This document shows, piece after piece, positions 45,458-54,453 of a stretch of DNA of 64,000 nt. The stretch is taken from positions 147,361-211,360 of the forward strand of contig NZ_KE384304.1 of assembly GCF_000425105.1 (NCBI RefSeq), read 5' to 3'. How positions within the stretch are numbered: position 1 is the first letter of the stretch; every line of letters starts with the position of its first letter. Source of the stretch: Agrococcus lahaulensis DSM 17612. GTDB taxonomy: Bacteria; Actinomycetota; Actinomycetes; Actinomycetales; Microbacteriaceae. A program made the position numbers and the translations under genes. The notes under the pieces are model-generated. The model worked only from the letters and a program-made list of their open reading frames with translations. It was not told where the DNA came from and ran no database searches.

Positions 45458-46087
45458 ATGGCCGACGACTTCCACCGCCCCACCCGCTTCTCGAACGACT
45501 GGTTCGAGCGGATCGAGGGCGACGTCGATCCGGTGCTGCGGCTGCAGCTCGCGGCCGACACCGCGCAAGCGCTGCTCTCGCGCGTGCGCGGCGGCGCCGA
45601 TCCCGAGGTGGTCGAGCGCATCCTCACCCTCGCGCGCGAGGACGGCATCGACACGGTCGCCGAGCTCTGGTCGCACGCCCGGCCGCACTCGCTGCCCGGC
45701 GCGCTGTGGCGCGTCAACCTGCTGCACGCGCTCGTGACCCAGCGCGCCGCCGAGGCGGCGGTGCTCTACCAGCACGGGGCGGATGCGCTCCAGACGGCCG
45801 CGCCGGTCGTCGCGGGCGTGCCGGCACCGGCGAGCCCCGAGGAGCTGCGCTCGCTCTCCGAGACGATCCTCCGCGGCGTCTTCACCGGCGACTTCGCGCT
45901 CGCGCTCGACCGCGCCGCCGCCTTCGCCGTCGTGACGGCCGCGGGGGCGGTCGAGTCGGCGCACGTCGACGAGCCGACGAACCCGGAGCGGGCGCGCGAG
46001 CGCACCCGCCTCGCCGCGGCGCTCACCGACGTCGCCGACGACCTGCGGGTGTGCGCGCGCCTGTGGCGCGACGACTCGCTCGCATGA
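45458..46087 (+). CDS. Conserved protein of unknown function
   Basis: A 209-residue soluble, helix-rich, acidic protein. It begins MADDFHRPTRFSNDWFERIE and has VLRLQLAADTAQALLSRVRGG, HSLPGALWRVNLLHALVTQR, SETILRGVFTGDFALALDRAAAF-like and VCARLWRDDSLA segments. I associate this pattern with a Microbacteriaceae family sometimes labelled as an RNA polymerase subunit, but no RNA polymerase motif is present, so I do not use that name. It lies 44 bp downstream of the P-type ATPase and may share its transcript. Confidence 0.7.
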   Translation: MADDFHRPTRFSNDWFERIEGDVDPVLRLQLAADTAQALLSRVRGGADPEVVERILTLAREDGIDTVAELWSHARPHSLPGALWRVNLLHALVTQRAAEAAVLYQHGADALQTAAPVVAGVPAPASPEELRSLSETILRGVFTGDFALALDRAAAFAVVTAAGAVESAHVDEPTNPERARERTRLAAALTDVADDLRVCARLWRDDSLA

Positions 46088-46173
46088 CCCGCCCGGCTCG
46101 CCCGACGCATCCGATCGACGCCGTAGGCTGAACCGGGTCCGCGCATGGGGCGCGGCCGGAATCGGAGATCGCC

Positions 46174-46764
46174 ATGGCACGTCGCCCGCTCGCAGCCGCA
46201 CTCGTCCTGGCCGCCGGCGCGCTCGTGCTCACCGGCTGCATCCCCGAGCCGCCGGCAATTCCGAGCTCGCCCGCGCAGCCGGCCGACCCGCAGCCCGCCG
46301 ACCCGCAGCCCGTCGACCCGCAGCCCGTCGACCCCGACGCCAGCGCACCCGCCGGCGACGCGAACACGGCGCTCGGCGAGACCGTGACGGTCGACGACAA
46401 CGCGGGCGACTCGTGGTCGTTCGCCGTGACCGGCATCGAGGAGAACCCGCCCCTGGAGGCCGGCTCGCCCGAGAGCGGCACGCGCTTCATCGCGCTGCTC
46501 GTCGATGGCGAGCGAGTCGAGGGAGGGGTCGACTTCTCGTCGCTGTTCTGGATCTCGGTGATCGGCAGCGACGGCGAGCAGTACGCCTGGGAGGACACGC
46601 TGCACGCGACCGCCGAGAACGACATCTTCTTCGCGGTGGATGACGCGTTCACGGGCGCGAGGGCGCTCATCCAGCTGCCGGAGGGTGTCGACCCCCAGCT
46701 CGTGGTGCTCCGCTCCGCCTACGGGTACCCCGCGGTCGACGACGTCGTCGTCGACGTGCGCTGA
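46174..46764 (+). CDS. DUF4352-like lipoprotein
   Basis: A 196-residue lipoprotein: the signal peptide ends at LVLTGC, followed by a Pro-rich spacer with four DPQP repeats, then a compact beta-sandwich-like domain (TVTVDDNAGDSWSFAVTGIE, TRFIALLVDGERVEGGVDFS, FFAVDDAFTGARALIQLPEG) resembling DUF4352/telokin-like domains that often accompany surface proteins. Function unknown. TAGGCT at 46125-46130 may be its -10, with GGAG before the ATG. Confidence 0.7.
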   Translation: MARRPLAAALVLAAGALVLTGCIPEPPAIPSSPAQPADPQPADPQPVDPQPVDPDASAPAGDANTALGETVTVDDNAGDSWSFAVTGIEENPPLEAGSPESGTRFIALLVDGERVEGGVDFSSLFWISVIGSDGEQYAWEDTLHATAENDIFFAVDDAFTGARALIQLPEGVDPQLVVLRSAYGYPAVDDVVVDVR

Positions 46765-46947
46765 CGCATCCCGCCATCGCGTTCGCGCTGAGCGCACGCC
46801 CAGGCGTGTCGACCTCGCGCTCGCTACGCTGGTACAGCCGGGCCGCGTAACCCCGGGCTCCAATATTCGCCGCTTCGAGCGGCCTTCCGCCGAGAGGCGT
46901 TCGCGGCCCGGCTTCATCGTTCCCGGGCGCCGCCGCGCCCCGGCCGA
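46765..46947. other. Intergenic region upstream of the pstS PHO box
   Basis: No ORF with coding character is seen. It contains a TACGCT -10-like hexamer (46825-46830), a possible AGCCGGG/CCCGGGCT stem (about 46836-46859) and a GCCGC-TTCGA-GCGGC hairpin (46869-46883). These could belong to an extra promoter, terminator or small RNA; nothing more can be supported. Confidence 0.4.
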
Positions 46948-46969
46948 GTTCACCGGCTGTTCACCTCGC
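46948..46969 (+). promoter_or_regulatory. PHO box (RegX3/PhoP site) before pstS
   Basis: Two perfect adjacent 11-bp units, GTTCACCGGCT and GTTCACCTCGC, match the actinobacterial PHO box (GTTCACC every 11 bp). A -10 hexamer TACCGT lies at 46997-47002, 27 bases downstream, with no good -35, as expected for an activator-dependent promoter. Confidence 0.9.
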
Positions 46970-47071
46970 GGGCGGCTCCCCGCCACCCGGTCTTCCTACC
47001 GTGGTCGAGGCGCGCGGTTGCGCGCCGTCCCAGGGTCCCCAGCCCTGCACCGACCTTCCGAAGGGAACACC

Positions 47072-48187
47072 GTGAAGTTCACGAAGCTCGGCCGCGCTGC
47101 GGTCGTCGCCGCAGCAGGCGCGCTCCTGCTCAGCTCCTGCGCCGCCAACGAGCCGGCCGCCGACGAGAGCGCCCCCGCGGGCACGCAGGCCGCGGGTTCG
47201 ACCCTCTCCGGCGACCTCGCGGGCGCGGGCGCTTCGTCGATGGGCGCGGCGCAGGAGGCCTGGATCGCCGGCTTCCAGACCGAGAACCCCGACGTCAACG
47301 TCACGTACGACCCGGCAGGCTCCGGTGCGGGCCGCGAGCAGTTCATCGCGGGCGGCGTCTCGTTCGCCGGCTCCGACGCGTACCTGAAGGACGAGGAGCT
47401 CGAGGGCGAGTTCGGCGCGTGCGTGCCCGACACCCTGCCGGTCGACCTGCCCGTCTACATCTCGCCCATCGCGGTCATCTTCAACGTCGAGGGCGTCGAC
47501 TCGCTCAACATGGACGCCTCGACGATCGCGAAGATCTTCTCGGGCCAGATCACGAGCTGGGACGACCCGGCGATCGCCGAGCAGAACGAGGGCGTGACGC
47601 TGCCCGCCACCCCGATCCAGCCGGTCCACCGCTCGGACGACTCCGGCACCACCGAGAACTTCACCGAGTACCTCGCCGCGACCGCCGCCGCCGACTGGAC
47701 CGAGGGCGTGTTCGAGACGTGGCCGTCGTCGGTCTACAGCACGAGCGAGGGCGCCCAGGGCACGTCGGGCGTCGTCGACGCCGTCTCGAACGGCACCGGC
47801 ACGATCGGCTACGCCGACGCCTCGCGCGCCGGTGACCTCGGCACGGTCGCGCTCAAGGTCGGCGAGGAGTACGTGCCGTTCACGGCCGACGCCGCTGCCG
47901 CCGCGGTCGACGCGTCGCCGCGCGTCGAGGGTCGCCACGACGGCGACATCGCCGTCGAGCTCGACCGCACGACGACCGAGGCGGGCGTCTACCCGCTCGT
48001 GCTCATCTCCTACGCGATCGCGTGCACCGAGTACCAGGACGCCGAGGCGGGCGAGCTCGTCAAGGCGTACCTCTCCTACGTCGCGTCGGAGGAGGGCCAG
48101 GCGGCGGGTGAGGCGAACGCCGGCAACGCCCCCATCTCGGATGAGCTGCGCGAGGAGATCCTCGCGGTCGTCGGCTCGATCCAGTAG
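47072..48187 (+). CDS. pstS: Phosphate-binding lipoprotein PstS
   Basis: A 371-residue high-affinity phosphate-binding protein for the Pst importer. The lipobox is LLLSSC. Phosphate-site motifs are present: GAGASSMGAAQEAWIAGF (TGAGAS-like loop), YDPAGSGAGREQFIAGG, VSFAGSDAYL, and VHRSDDSGTTENFTEYL. The GTG at 47072 follows GAAGGGAA. A PHO box lies about 100 bp upstream, so it should be induced under phosphate starvation. Two alternative hairpins follow before pstC. Confidence 0.96.
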   Translation: MKFTKLGRAAVVAAAGALLLSSCAANEPAADESAPAGTQAAGSTLSGDLAGAGASSMGAAQEAWIAGFQTENPDVNVTYDPAGSGAGREQFIAGGVSFAGSDAYLKDEELEGEFGACVPDTLPVDLPVYISPIAVIFNVEGVDSLNMDASTIAKIFSGQITSWDDPAIAEQNEGVTLPATPIQPVHRSDDSGTTENFTEYLAATAAADWTEGVFETWPSSVYSTSEGAQGTSGVVDAVSNGTGTIGYADASRAGDLGTVALKVGEEYVPFTADAAAAAVDASPRVEGRHDGDIAVELDRTTTEAGVYPLVLISYAIACTEYQDAEAGELVKAYLSYVASEEGQAAGEANAGNAPISDELREEILAVVGSIQ

Positions 48188-48224
48188 TCATACTGGTCTC
48201 AGACCCCGCGGCAACGCCGCACTC

Positions 48225-48270
48225 GACCGGCTGGGGCGCTCGTCGCCCCGGCCGGTCACCCATGACCGGC
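48225..48270 (+). promoter_or_regulatory. Two mutually exclusive hairpins between pstS and pstC
   Basis: Hairpin A: 48225-48238 pairs with 48244-48257 (14 bp, one G-T wobble, 5-nt loop). Hairpin B: GCCGGTCA (48251-48258) pairs with TGACCGGC (48263-48270), 4-nt loop. Both use 48251-48257, so only one can form. A likely partial terminator or mRNA-end stabiliser that lets pstS exceed pstCAB. Confidence 0.6.
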
Positions 48271-48293
48271 CCATCCCGATTCGCTGGAGCCCC

Positions 48294-49226
48294 ATGACCA
48301 CCGCAGCACCGGCCGCGACGAGAGCATCCGCCCCCAACCGTCCGGCCGACGTCATCTTCAAGGCGGTCTCGACGACCGCCGGCGTGCTCATCCTCATCGC
48401 CCTCGCCGGCGTCGCCATCTTCCTCGTCGCGCAGGCCGTGCCCGCGATCATCGGGCCGCTCCCGGAGGACGACAGCTTCTGGGCGTGGGTGTGGCCGCTG
48501 ACGTTCGGCACCCTCTGGTCGGCGTTCCTCGCGATGGTGATGGCGGTGCCGATGGCGATCGCGATCGCGCTGTTCATCACGCACTTCGCGCCGCGCCGCC
48601 TCGCCTCGATCCTCGGCTACGCGATCGACCTGCTCGCGGCCATCCCGTCGGTCATCTACGGGCTGTGGGGCATCGCGGTGCTCGCCCCCTTCATGCAGCC
48701 CGCCTACACCTGGCTCGCCGACAACCTCGGCTGGATCCCTCTCTTCTCGCCGCCCGCCTCCGGCACCGGCCGCACGATCCTCACCGCGGCGATCGTGCTC
48801 GCGGTCATGGTGCTGCCGATCATCACCGCCCTCTGCCGCGAGATCTTCCTGCAGACCCCGCGCCTGAACGAGGAGGCCTCGCTCGCGCTCGGTGCGACCC
48901 GCTGGGAGATGATCCGCATGGCGGTGCTGCCGCACGGCCGCTCGGGCATCATCGCCTCCTCGATCCTCGGCCTCGGCCGCGCGCTCGGCGAGACGATGGC
49001 GGTCGCCATGGTGCTCGCCTCCGCCGGCGCGGTCACCTTCGTCGTGGTCGGCTCGCAGAACCCTTCGACGATCGCGGCGAACATCGCGCTGCGCTTCCCC
49101 GAGGCGCACGGCATCACCGTCAACATGCTCATCGGCTCCGGCCTCGTGCTCTTCGCGATCACGCTGCTGGTCAACGCGCTCTCGCGCTGGATCATCGCCA
49201 AGACGACCGTCGACGGAGGTCGCTAG
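48294..49226 (+). CDS. pstC: Phosphate ABC transporter permease PstC
   Basis: A 310-residue inner-membrane permease with six helices. After a Thr/Ala-rich N-terminus the first helix is GVLILIALAGVAIFLVAQAV. Family features are FGTLWSAFLAMVMAVPMAIA, LLAAIPSVIYGLWGIAVLAP, and the docking loop NEEASLALGATRWEMIRMAVLP with RALGETMAVAMVLASAG. The ATG at 48294 has CTGGAG upstream. Part of pstSCAB; pstA starts 3 bp after its stop. Confidence 0.96.
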   Translation: MTTAAPAATRASAPNRPADVIFKAVSTTAGVLILIALAGVAIFLVAQAVPAIIGPLPEDDSFWAWVWPLTFGTLWSAFLAMVMAVPMAIAIALFITHFAPRRLASILGYAIDLLAAIPSVIYGLWGIAVLAPFMQPAYTWLADNLGWIPLFSPPASGTGRTILTAAIVLAVMVLPIITALCREIFLQTPRLNEEASLALGATRWEMIRMAVLPHGRSGIIASSILGLGRALGETMAVAMVLASAGAVTFVVVGSQNPSTIAANIALRFPEAHGITVNMLIGSGLVLFAITLLVNALSRWIIAKTTVDGGR

Positions 49227-49229
49227 ACC

Positions 49230-50312
49230 ATGACCACCACGATCAGCGCGCCCCGACAGGCGCAGAACCCGCTCACCGCCGGCCAGCTGCCGCGCTGGAG
49301 CCCCTGGGCGACCCTGCTCGGCGCGCTCCTCGTCGGCGCCGCCGTCGCGGGTCTCGTCGCAGGCGCTTCGGGCACCCAGTTCAGCATCGTCGCGACCGCC
49401 GTGATCGGCTTCGTGCTCTACCTCGTCGCCATCACCGTCGTGAGCCAGCTCATCGAGGGCGGGCGCAAGGCCACCGACCGCTTCGTCACCGGGCTCGTCA
49501 CCGGCGCGTTCCTGCTCGCCCTCATCCCGCTCGTCTCACTCGTCATCACGGTCGTCGCGAACGGCATGGCGCGCTTCGACGTCGAGCTCTTCACCTACTC
49601 GATGCGCAACGTCGTCGGCGAGGGCGGCGGCGTCCTGCACGCCATCATCGGCACGCTGCTCGTGACGCTGTGGGCCGCGATCATCTCTGTGCCGGTGGGC
49701 ATCTTCACCGCGATCTACCTCGTCGAGTACGCCAAGGGCAGGCTCGCGAAGGCGATCACGTTCTTCGTCGACGTCATGACGGGCATCCCCTCGATCGTCG
49801 CGGGGCTCTTCGCCTACGCGCTCTTCGCCCTCTTCTTCGGCGAGGGCGTGCGCTCGGGCATCGGCGGCGCCGTCGCCCTCAGCCTGCTCATGATCCCGAC
49901 CGTCGTGCGCTCGACCGAGGAGATGCTCAAGCTCGTCCCGAACGACCTGCGCGAGGCATCCCTCGCCCTCGGCGTGCCGAAGTGGCTGACGATCGCGAAG
50001 GTCGTGCTGCCGACGGCGCTCGCCGGCATCGTGACGGGCGTGACGCTCGCCGTCGCCCGCGTCATCGGCGAGACCGCGCCGCTGCTCATCATCGCCGGCT
50101 TCACGACGAACATGAACTACAACGTGTTCGAGGGTCGCATGATGACGCTGCCCGTGTTCGCCTACAACCAGTACGTCAGCCCCGGTGTCCAGGAGCAGGC
50201 GTACTTCGACCGCGCGTGGGCCGCGGCGCTCATCCTCATCCTCATCGTGATGATCCTCAACATCGTGGCGCGACTCATCGCCCACTTCTTCGCTCCGAAG
50301 GCCGGAAGGTAA
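49230..50312 (+). CDS. pstA: Phosphate ABC transporter permease PstA
   Basis: A 360-residue permease with an N-terminal extension carrying two hydrophobic segments ([19 protein letters not shown] and [14 protein letters not shown]), then the six-helix core. Motifs: [40 protein letters not shown], and the docking loop [22 protein letters not shown] with [17 protein letters not shown]. The RBS GGAGG lies at the end of pstC. pstB follows after 7 bp. Confidence 0.96.
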   Translation: MTTTISAPRQAQNPLTAGQLPRWSPWATLLGALLVGAAVAGLVAGASGTQFSIVATAVIGFVLYLVAITVVSQLIEGGRKATDRFVTGLVTGAFLLALIPLVSLVITVVANGMARFDVELFTYSMRNVVGEGGGVLHAIIGTLLVTLWAAIISVPVGIFTAIYLVEYAKGRLAKAITFFVDVMTGIPSIVAGLFAYALFALFFGEGVRSGIGGAVALSLLMIPTVVRSTEEMLKLVPNDLREASLALGVPKWLTIAKVVLPTALAGIVTGVTLAVARVIGETAPLLIIAGFTTNMNYNVFEGRMMTLPVFAYNQYVSPGVQEQAYFDRAWAAALILILIVMILNIVARLIAHFFAPKAGR

Positions 50313-50319
50313 CCCGCAC

Positions 50320-51099
50320 ATGTCCAAGCGCATCGAGATCAACGACCTCGACGTCTACTACGGCTCGTTCAAGGCCGTCGAGGGCGTCTCGCTCGAGATC
50401 GAGCCCCGCTCGGTCACGGCGTTCATCGGCCCCTCCGGCTGCGGCAAGTCGACCGTGCTGCGCACGATCAACCGCATGCACGAGGTGATCGCCGGCGCCT
50501 ACGTCGACGGGGAGATCCTGCTCGACGGCGCCAACCTCTACGGCTCGGGCGTCGACCCGGTCAACGTGCGCCGCCAGATCGGGATGGTCTTCCAGCGCCC
50601 GAACCCGTTCCCGACGATGACGATCCGCGAGAACGTGCTCGCCGGCGTGCTGCTCAACAACCGCCGCATGTCGAAGAGCGACCAGGACGACCTCGTCGAG
50701 CGCTCGCTGCGCGGCGCGAACCTCTGGAACGAGGTGAAGGACCGCCTCGGCATCCCGGGCTCGGGTCTTTCCGGCGGCCAGCAGCAGCGCCTCTGCATCG
50801 CGCGTGCCATCGCGGTGAGCCCCGATGTGCTGCTGATGGACGAGCCGTGCTCGGCGCTCGACCCGATCTCGACGCTCGCGATCGAGGACCTCATCGAGGA
50901 GCTCAAGCAGGAGTACACGATCGTGATCGTGACCCACAACATGCAGCAGGCGAGCCGCGTCTCCGACAAGACGGCGTTCTTCAACATCGCCGGCACGGGC
51001 AAGCCGGGCAAGCTCATCGAGTACGACGAGACGACCAGGATCTTCTCGAACCCGTCGGTGCAGTCGACGGAGGACTACGTCTCCGGTCGCTTCGGCTGA
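50320..51099 (+). CDS. pstB: Phosphate ABC transporter ATPase PstB
   Basis: A 259-residue ABC ATPase energising phosphate uptake. Walker [11 protein letters not shown]-loop [20 protein letters not shown] (PstB-specific RPNPFP), signature [15 protein letters not shown], Walker [16 protein letters not shown] and H-loop [13 protein letters not shown] are intact. It ends with [19 protein letters not shown], the usual PstB tail. ATG at 50320 with GGAAGG upstream. Last gene of the operon, followed by three palindromes. Confidence 0.97.
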   Translation: MSKRIEINDLDVYYGSFKAVEGVSLEIEPRSVTAFIGPSGCGKSTVLRTINRMHEVIAGAYVDGEILLDGANLYGSGVDPVNVRRQIGMVFQRPNPFPTMTIRENVLAGVLLNNRRMSKSDQDDLVERSLRGANLWNEVKDRLGIPGSGLSGGQQQRLCIARAIAVSPDVLLMDEPCSALDPISTLAIEDLIEELKQEYTIVIVTHNMQQASRVSDKTAFFNIAGTGKPGKLIEYDETTRIFSNPSVQSTEDYVSGRFG

Positions 51100-51111
51100 T
51101 CACCCGCCCGC

Positions 51112-51214
51112 CGCAGAGTGCCTGCACTCTGCGCGTCCGAGCGCGCAGAACCGCAGAGTGCCGGAACTCTGCGCCTCGCCCGCCGCGGCGAACGCAGAGT
51201 GCCGGAACTCTGCG
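51112..51214. repeat. Three 22-bp palindromes spaced 40-41 bp
   Basis: Copies at 51112-51133, 51152-51173 and 51193-51214 have arms CGCAGAGT / ACTCTGCG around a six-base centre (CCTGCA variants or GCCGGA). Copies 2 and 3 are identical. They lie between the convergent pstB and Nudix genes and probably act as terminators or REP elements. Confidence 0.85.
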
Positions 51215-51241
51215 CTCGGCTGAGCGCGGGGGAGCGGGCCG

Positions 51242-52186
51242 TCAGTCGGCCGGCGGGCCGTGCGTCTCGAGGGCGACGAGCGACGGCTCCGAGCCCGCAC
51301 TCACGTGGAGCACCGTGAACTCGGCCGTGTGCAGCATCGACGCGCGGTGCGTGCGCTCCGTCTCCGCCGCATCCGTCACGTGCACGACCGCCGACACGAT
51401 GTCGCCGATCACCGGCGCGTGGCTGCAGAGCACGGTGCCGCGCCGCTTCCGCACCGCCTTCGCGATGCGTCGCTCGATCTCCTCGCGCTGGCCGACGGGC
51501 CACTCCTGGCTCAGCTCGTGCCGCGCCTTCGCCTCGACCCCGAGCACCGCCTCGAGCGGCTCGACGGTCTGCAGGCACCGGAGCGCGTCGGACGAGAGGA
51601 TGCGCTCGGGCCCGAAGGCGGCGATCCCGCGCGCGATCGACGCCGACTGGCGCTCGCCGCGCGACGTGAGCGGACGCGCGGCATCCTCGCCGTCGAAGGA
51701 GTAGGGATCCGCGGCCTTCCCGTGCCGCAGCGCGACGATCGGGAACGTGCGCTCCTGGCCGCGCGCGAGGCGCTCCTCGAAGCGCGCGATGATCGCGGCA
51801 TCGTGCTCGTAGCTCACGCGCCGCCGCGCCTCGGCGAGCGGCAGCCAGTGCAGCGCCATGATTTCGTCGTTCGGCTCGAACGGCCCCGGGCCGGCGTCGC
51901 CGAGCGGCGCCTGCCAGTAGTAGACGACCTTGTCGCGGCCGTCGGGCAGCCGGTACTCGCTCGTGCCGAGCGGCGCGCCGAGGATCACGGCGCAGCCGGT
52001 CTCCTCCTCGATCTCGCGCGCGGCGCACTCCGGCAGCGACTCGCCCGGGTCGAGCTTGCCCTTCGGCAGCGACAGGTCGCGGTGCTGCGTGCGCTCGACG
52101 AGCAGCGCCTCGACGCCGTGCTCGCCCCGCCGCCAGACGAGGGCGCCTGCGGCGAGCACGGGCGGGCCGGCCGGAGCCGGGCTCAC
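51242..52186 (-). CDS. Nudix hydrolase fused to SixA-type histidine phosphatase (MutT1-like)
   Basis: A 314-residue two-domain enzyme like mycobacterial MutT1. The N-terminal Nudix domain (about 1-140) has the box [20 protein letters not shown] followed by TG. The C-terminal histidine phosphatase domain (about 155-290) has VALRHGKA with the catalytic His-Arg-His-Gly type motif, [11 protein letters not shown] and [12 protein letters not shown]. MutT1 converts 8-oxo-GTP/8-oxo-dGTP or diadenosine polyphosphates; that specificity is inferred. The GTG start overlaps the ppk stop (GTGA), so it is coupled to polyphosphate metabolism. Confidence 0.9.
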   Translation of the reverse strand: MSPAPAGPPVLAAGALVWRRGEHGVEALLVERTQHRDLSLPKGKLDPGESLPECAAREIEEETGCAVILGAPLGTSEYRLPDGRDKVVYYWQAPLGDAGPGPFEPNDEIMALHWLPLAEARRRVSYEHDAAIIARFEERLARGQERTFPIVALRHGKAADPYSFDGEDAARPLTSRGERQSASIARGIAAFGPERILSSDALRCLQTVEPLEAVLGVEAKARHELSQEWPVGQREEIERRIAKAVRKRRGTVLCSHAPVIGDIVSAVVHVTDAAETERTHRASMLHTAEFTVLHVSAGSEPSLVALETHGPPAD

Positions 52187-54441
52187 CGGCTGCCCGCGCG
52201 TTTGCGGCGCTGGATCTGGATCATGCGGTCGCGGTGCAGGTCGTCGAGCGGCGCGCCGTCGTCGTCGTAGAAGCGGCGCGTCCACGTGCCGTCGGCCTCC
52301 GCCCACCACGACGCCGTCTGCGGCGACATCGCGCGGTCGAAGTGCTGCGAGATGTCGCGCATGTGCTCGGTCGAGGTGAGCTGGATGAGCGCCTCGACGC
52401 GGCGGTCGAGGTTGCGGTGCATCATGTCGGCCGAGCCGATGAAGACCTCCTCGGCGCCGTCGTTCCAGAAGGCGAAGACCCGCGAGTGCTCGAGGTAGCG
52501 CCCGACGATCGAACGCACCGTGATGTTCTCGCTCAGCCCCGGCACGCCCGGCTTGATCGAGCAGATGCCGCGCACCCAGATCTGCACCTCGACGCCCGCG
52601 CGGCTCGCGCGGTAGAGCGCGTCGATGAGCTGCTCGTCGACGATCGCGTTGATCTTGAAGCGGATGCGCGCCTTCCGGCCGGCCTCGGCGGCCTCCGTCT
52701 CGCGCTCGATGCGGTCGAGCAGCCCCTTGCGCAAGTGGCGCGGGGCGACGAGCAGCCGCTGGTACGACTTCTCCTTCGCGTAGCCGGAGAGCTCGTTGAA
52801 GAGCCGCGTGATGTCGCGACCGACCTGGTCGTTGTCGGTGAAGAGCCCGAAGTCCTCGTAGATGCGGCTCGTCTTCGGGTTGTAGTTGCCGGTGCCGATG
52901 TGGCAGTAGTGGCGCAGCCGCCCCTGCTCGCGGCGCACGATGAGCATGAGCTTGCAGTGCGTCTTGAGGCCGACGATGCCGTAGACGACATGCACGCCCG
53001 CGCGCTCGAGCTGCTTCGCCCAGCGGATGTTCGCCTGCTCGTCGAAGCGCGCCTTCACCTCCACGAGGGCGAGCACCTGCTTGCCGGCCGCGGCCGCGCG
53101 GATGAGCGCCGCCACGACGGGGGAGTCGCCAGAGGTGCGGTAGAGCGTCTGCTTGATCGCGAGCACGTCCGGGTCGTCGGCCGCCTGCTCGAGCAGCGCC
53201 TGCACGCTCGTCGCGAACGACTCGTAGGGGTGGTGCACGAGCACGTCCTTGCGCGTGATCGCCGCGAAGAGGTCGGGTTTCTCGTCCTGGTCGCCGGGCA
53301 GGAACGGCGCCGCGGTGACGGGCACGCGCTTCGTGTAGCGCAGGTCGGGCCGGTCGATGCCCGCGAGCTGGAAGAGCCCGGTGAGGTCGAGCAGCCCCGG
53401 CAGCCGGTAGACCTCGTGCTCGGTGATGCCGAGCTCGTCGACGAGCAGGTCGAGCGTGTCTGCGTCGATGTCCTCCGCGACCTCGAGCCGGATGGGCGGC
53501 CCGAACTTGCGCCGCGAGAGCTCCTCCTCGAGCGCGCTGATGAGGTTCTCGGTGTCGTCCTCGTCGATCGAGACGTCCTCGTTGCGCGTGACGCGGAAGA
53601 CGTGGTGGTCGATGATGCTCATCCCCGAGAAGACCTCGTCGAGGTTGTTCGCGATCAGCTCCTCGAGCGGCAGGAAGCGCTGCGCGCCGTCGGGCGCGCG
53701 CGAGAGCTCGATGAAGCGCGGCAGCACCGCCGGCGCCTTGAGCCGCGCGAACTGCGGCTCGTCCTCGCCCGGCACCTGCACGCGCACCGCGAGGTTGAGC
53801 GAGAGCCCGGAGATGTAGGGGAACGGATGCGCGGGGTCGACCGCGAGCGGCATGAGGACGGGGAAGATCTCGGCCTCGAAGCGCGCCGACATCGCCGCGC
53901 GCTCGGCGTCGGTGAGGTCGCGCCACGTGACGACGTGGATGCCGGCCTCGGCGAGGTCGACCTGGAAGGACTCGCGCGCCGCGAGCGCGTGCCGCAGCTG
54001 CAGTTCGTGCGCGCGCTGCACGACGGCGTGCAGCAGCTCCTGCGGCGAGCGGCCCACGTTCGTCGGCACGGCGAGCCCCGTCGCGATGCGGCGCTTGAGG
54101 CCCGCGACCCGCACCATGAAGAACTCGTCGAGGTTCGAGGCGAAAATCGCGAGGAAGTTGGCGCGCTCGAGCAGCGGCACGCGCGGGTCCTCGCCCATCT
54201 CGAGCACGCGCTCGTTGAAGGCGAGCCAGGAGAGCTCGCGGTCGAGGAAGCGGTCGGCGGGCAGGCCGTCCTCGGTCGCGGTGCCCTGCAGCTCCGCCGA
54301 CCAGCTCGACTCGTCGTCGTAGTCGTCGAAGTCCGCCTTGTTGGCGTCGTGGAAGCTGCGCTCCTCGCCGAGCATGCGCGCCGGGCGCTCGCGGAGCGCC
54401 TCGGAGCTCGCGGGAGCGCTGGTCGCGGTGCTGTCGGTCAT
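52183..54441 (-). CDS. ppk: Polyphosphate kinase 1
   Basis: A 752-residue PPK1 that makes polyphosphate from ATP. Signatures: [41 protein letters not shown], the head and C1/C2 catalytic domains with [15 protein letters not shown] (phosphohistidine about residue 495), [20 protein letters not shown] and [16 protein letters not shown] near the C-terminus. The N-terminal 50 residues are a polar extension. The ATG is preceded by a minus-strand GAGGAT hexamer (54448-54453) six bases away (possibly leaderless). The position beside pst and mshD fits phosphate-storage control. Confidence 0.96.
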   Translation of the reverse strand: MTDSTATSAPASSEALRERPARMLGEERSFHDANKADFDDYDDESSWSAELQGTATEDGLPADRFLDRELSWLAFNERVLEMGEDPRVPLLERANFLAIFASNLDEFFMVRVAGLKRRIATGLAVPTNVGRSPQELLHAVVQRAHELQLRHALAARESFQVDLAEAGIHVVTWRDLTDAERAAMSARFEAEIFPVLMPLAVDPAHPFPYISGLSLNLAVRVQVPGEDEPQFARLKAPAVLPRFIELSRAPDGAQRFLPLEELIANNLDEVFSGMSIIDHHVFRVTRNEDVSIDEDDTENLISALEEELSRRKFGPPIRLEVAEDIDADTLDLLVDELGITEHEVYRLPGLLDLTGLFQLAGIDRPDLRYTKRVPVTAAPFLPGDQDEKPDLFAAITRKDVLVHHPYESFATSVQALLEQAADDPDVLAIKQTLYRTSGDSPVVAALIRAAAAGKQVLALVEVKARFDEQANIRWAKQLERAGVHVVYGIVGLKTHCKLMLIVRREQGRLRHYCHIGTGNYNPKTSRIYEDFGLFTDNDQVGRDITRLFNELSGYAKEKSYQRLLVAPRHLRKGLLDRIERETEAAEAGRKARIRFKINAIVDEQLIDALYRASRAGVEVQIWVRGICSIKPGVPGLSENITVRSIVGRYLEHSRVFAFWNDGAEEVFIGSADMMHRNLDRRVEALIQLTSTEHMRDISQHFDRAMSPQTASWWAEADGTWTRRFYDDDGAPLDDLHRDRMIQIQRRKRAGSR

Positions 54442-54453
54442 GGCGCCATCCTC

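Noticed and set aside
46825-46883. Small RNA gene upstream of pstS
   Set aside because: There is a -10-like word and two short hairpins but no clear terminator or conserved RNA motif, so it is not called as a gene.
51112-51214. Three regularly spaced repeats considered as a small CRISPR array
   Set aside because: Repeats are 22-bp perfect palindromes with 18-19-bp spacers, too short for CRISPR, and no cas gene is present. REP or terminator function fits better.
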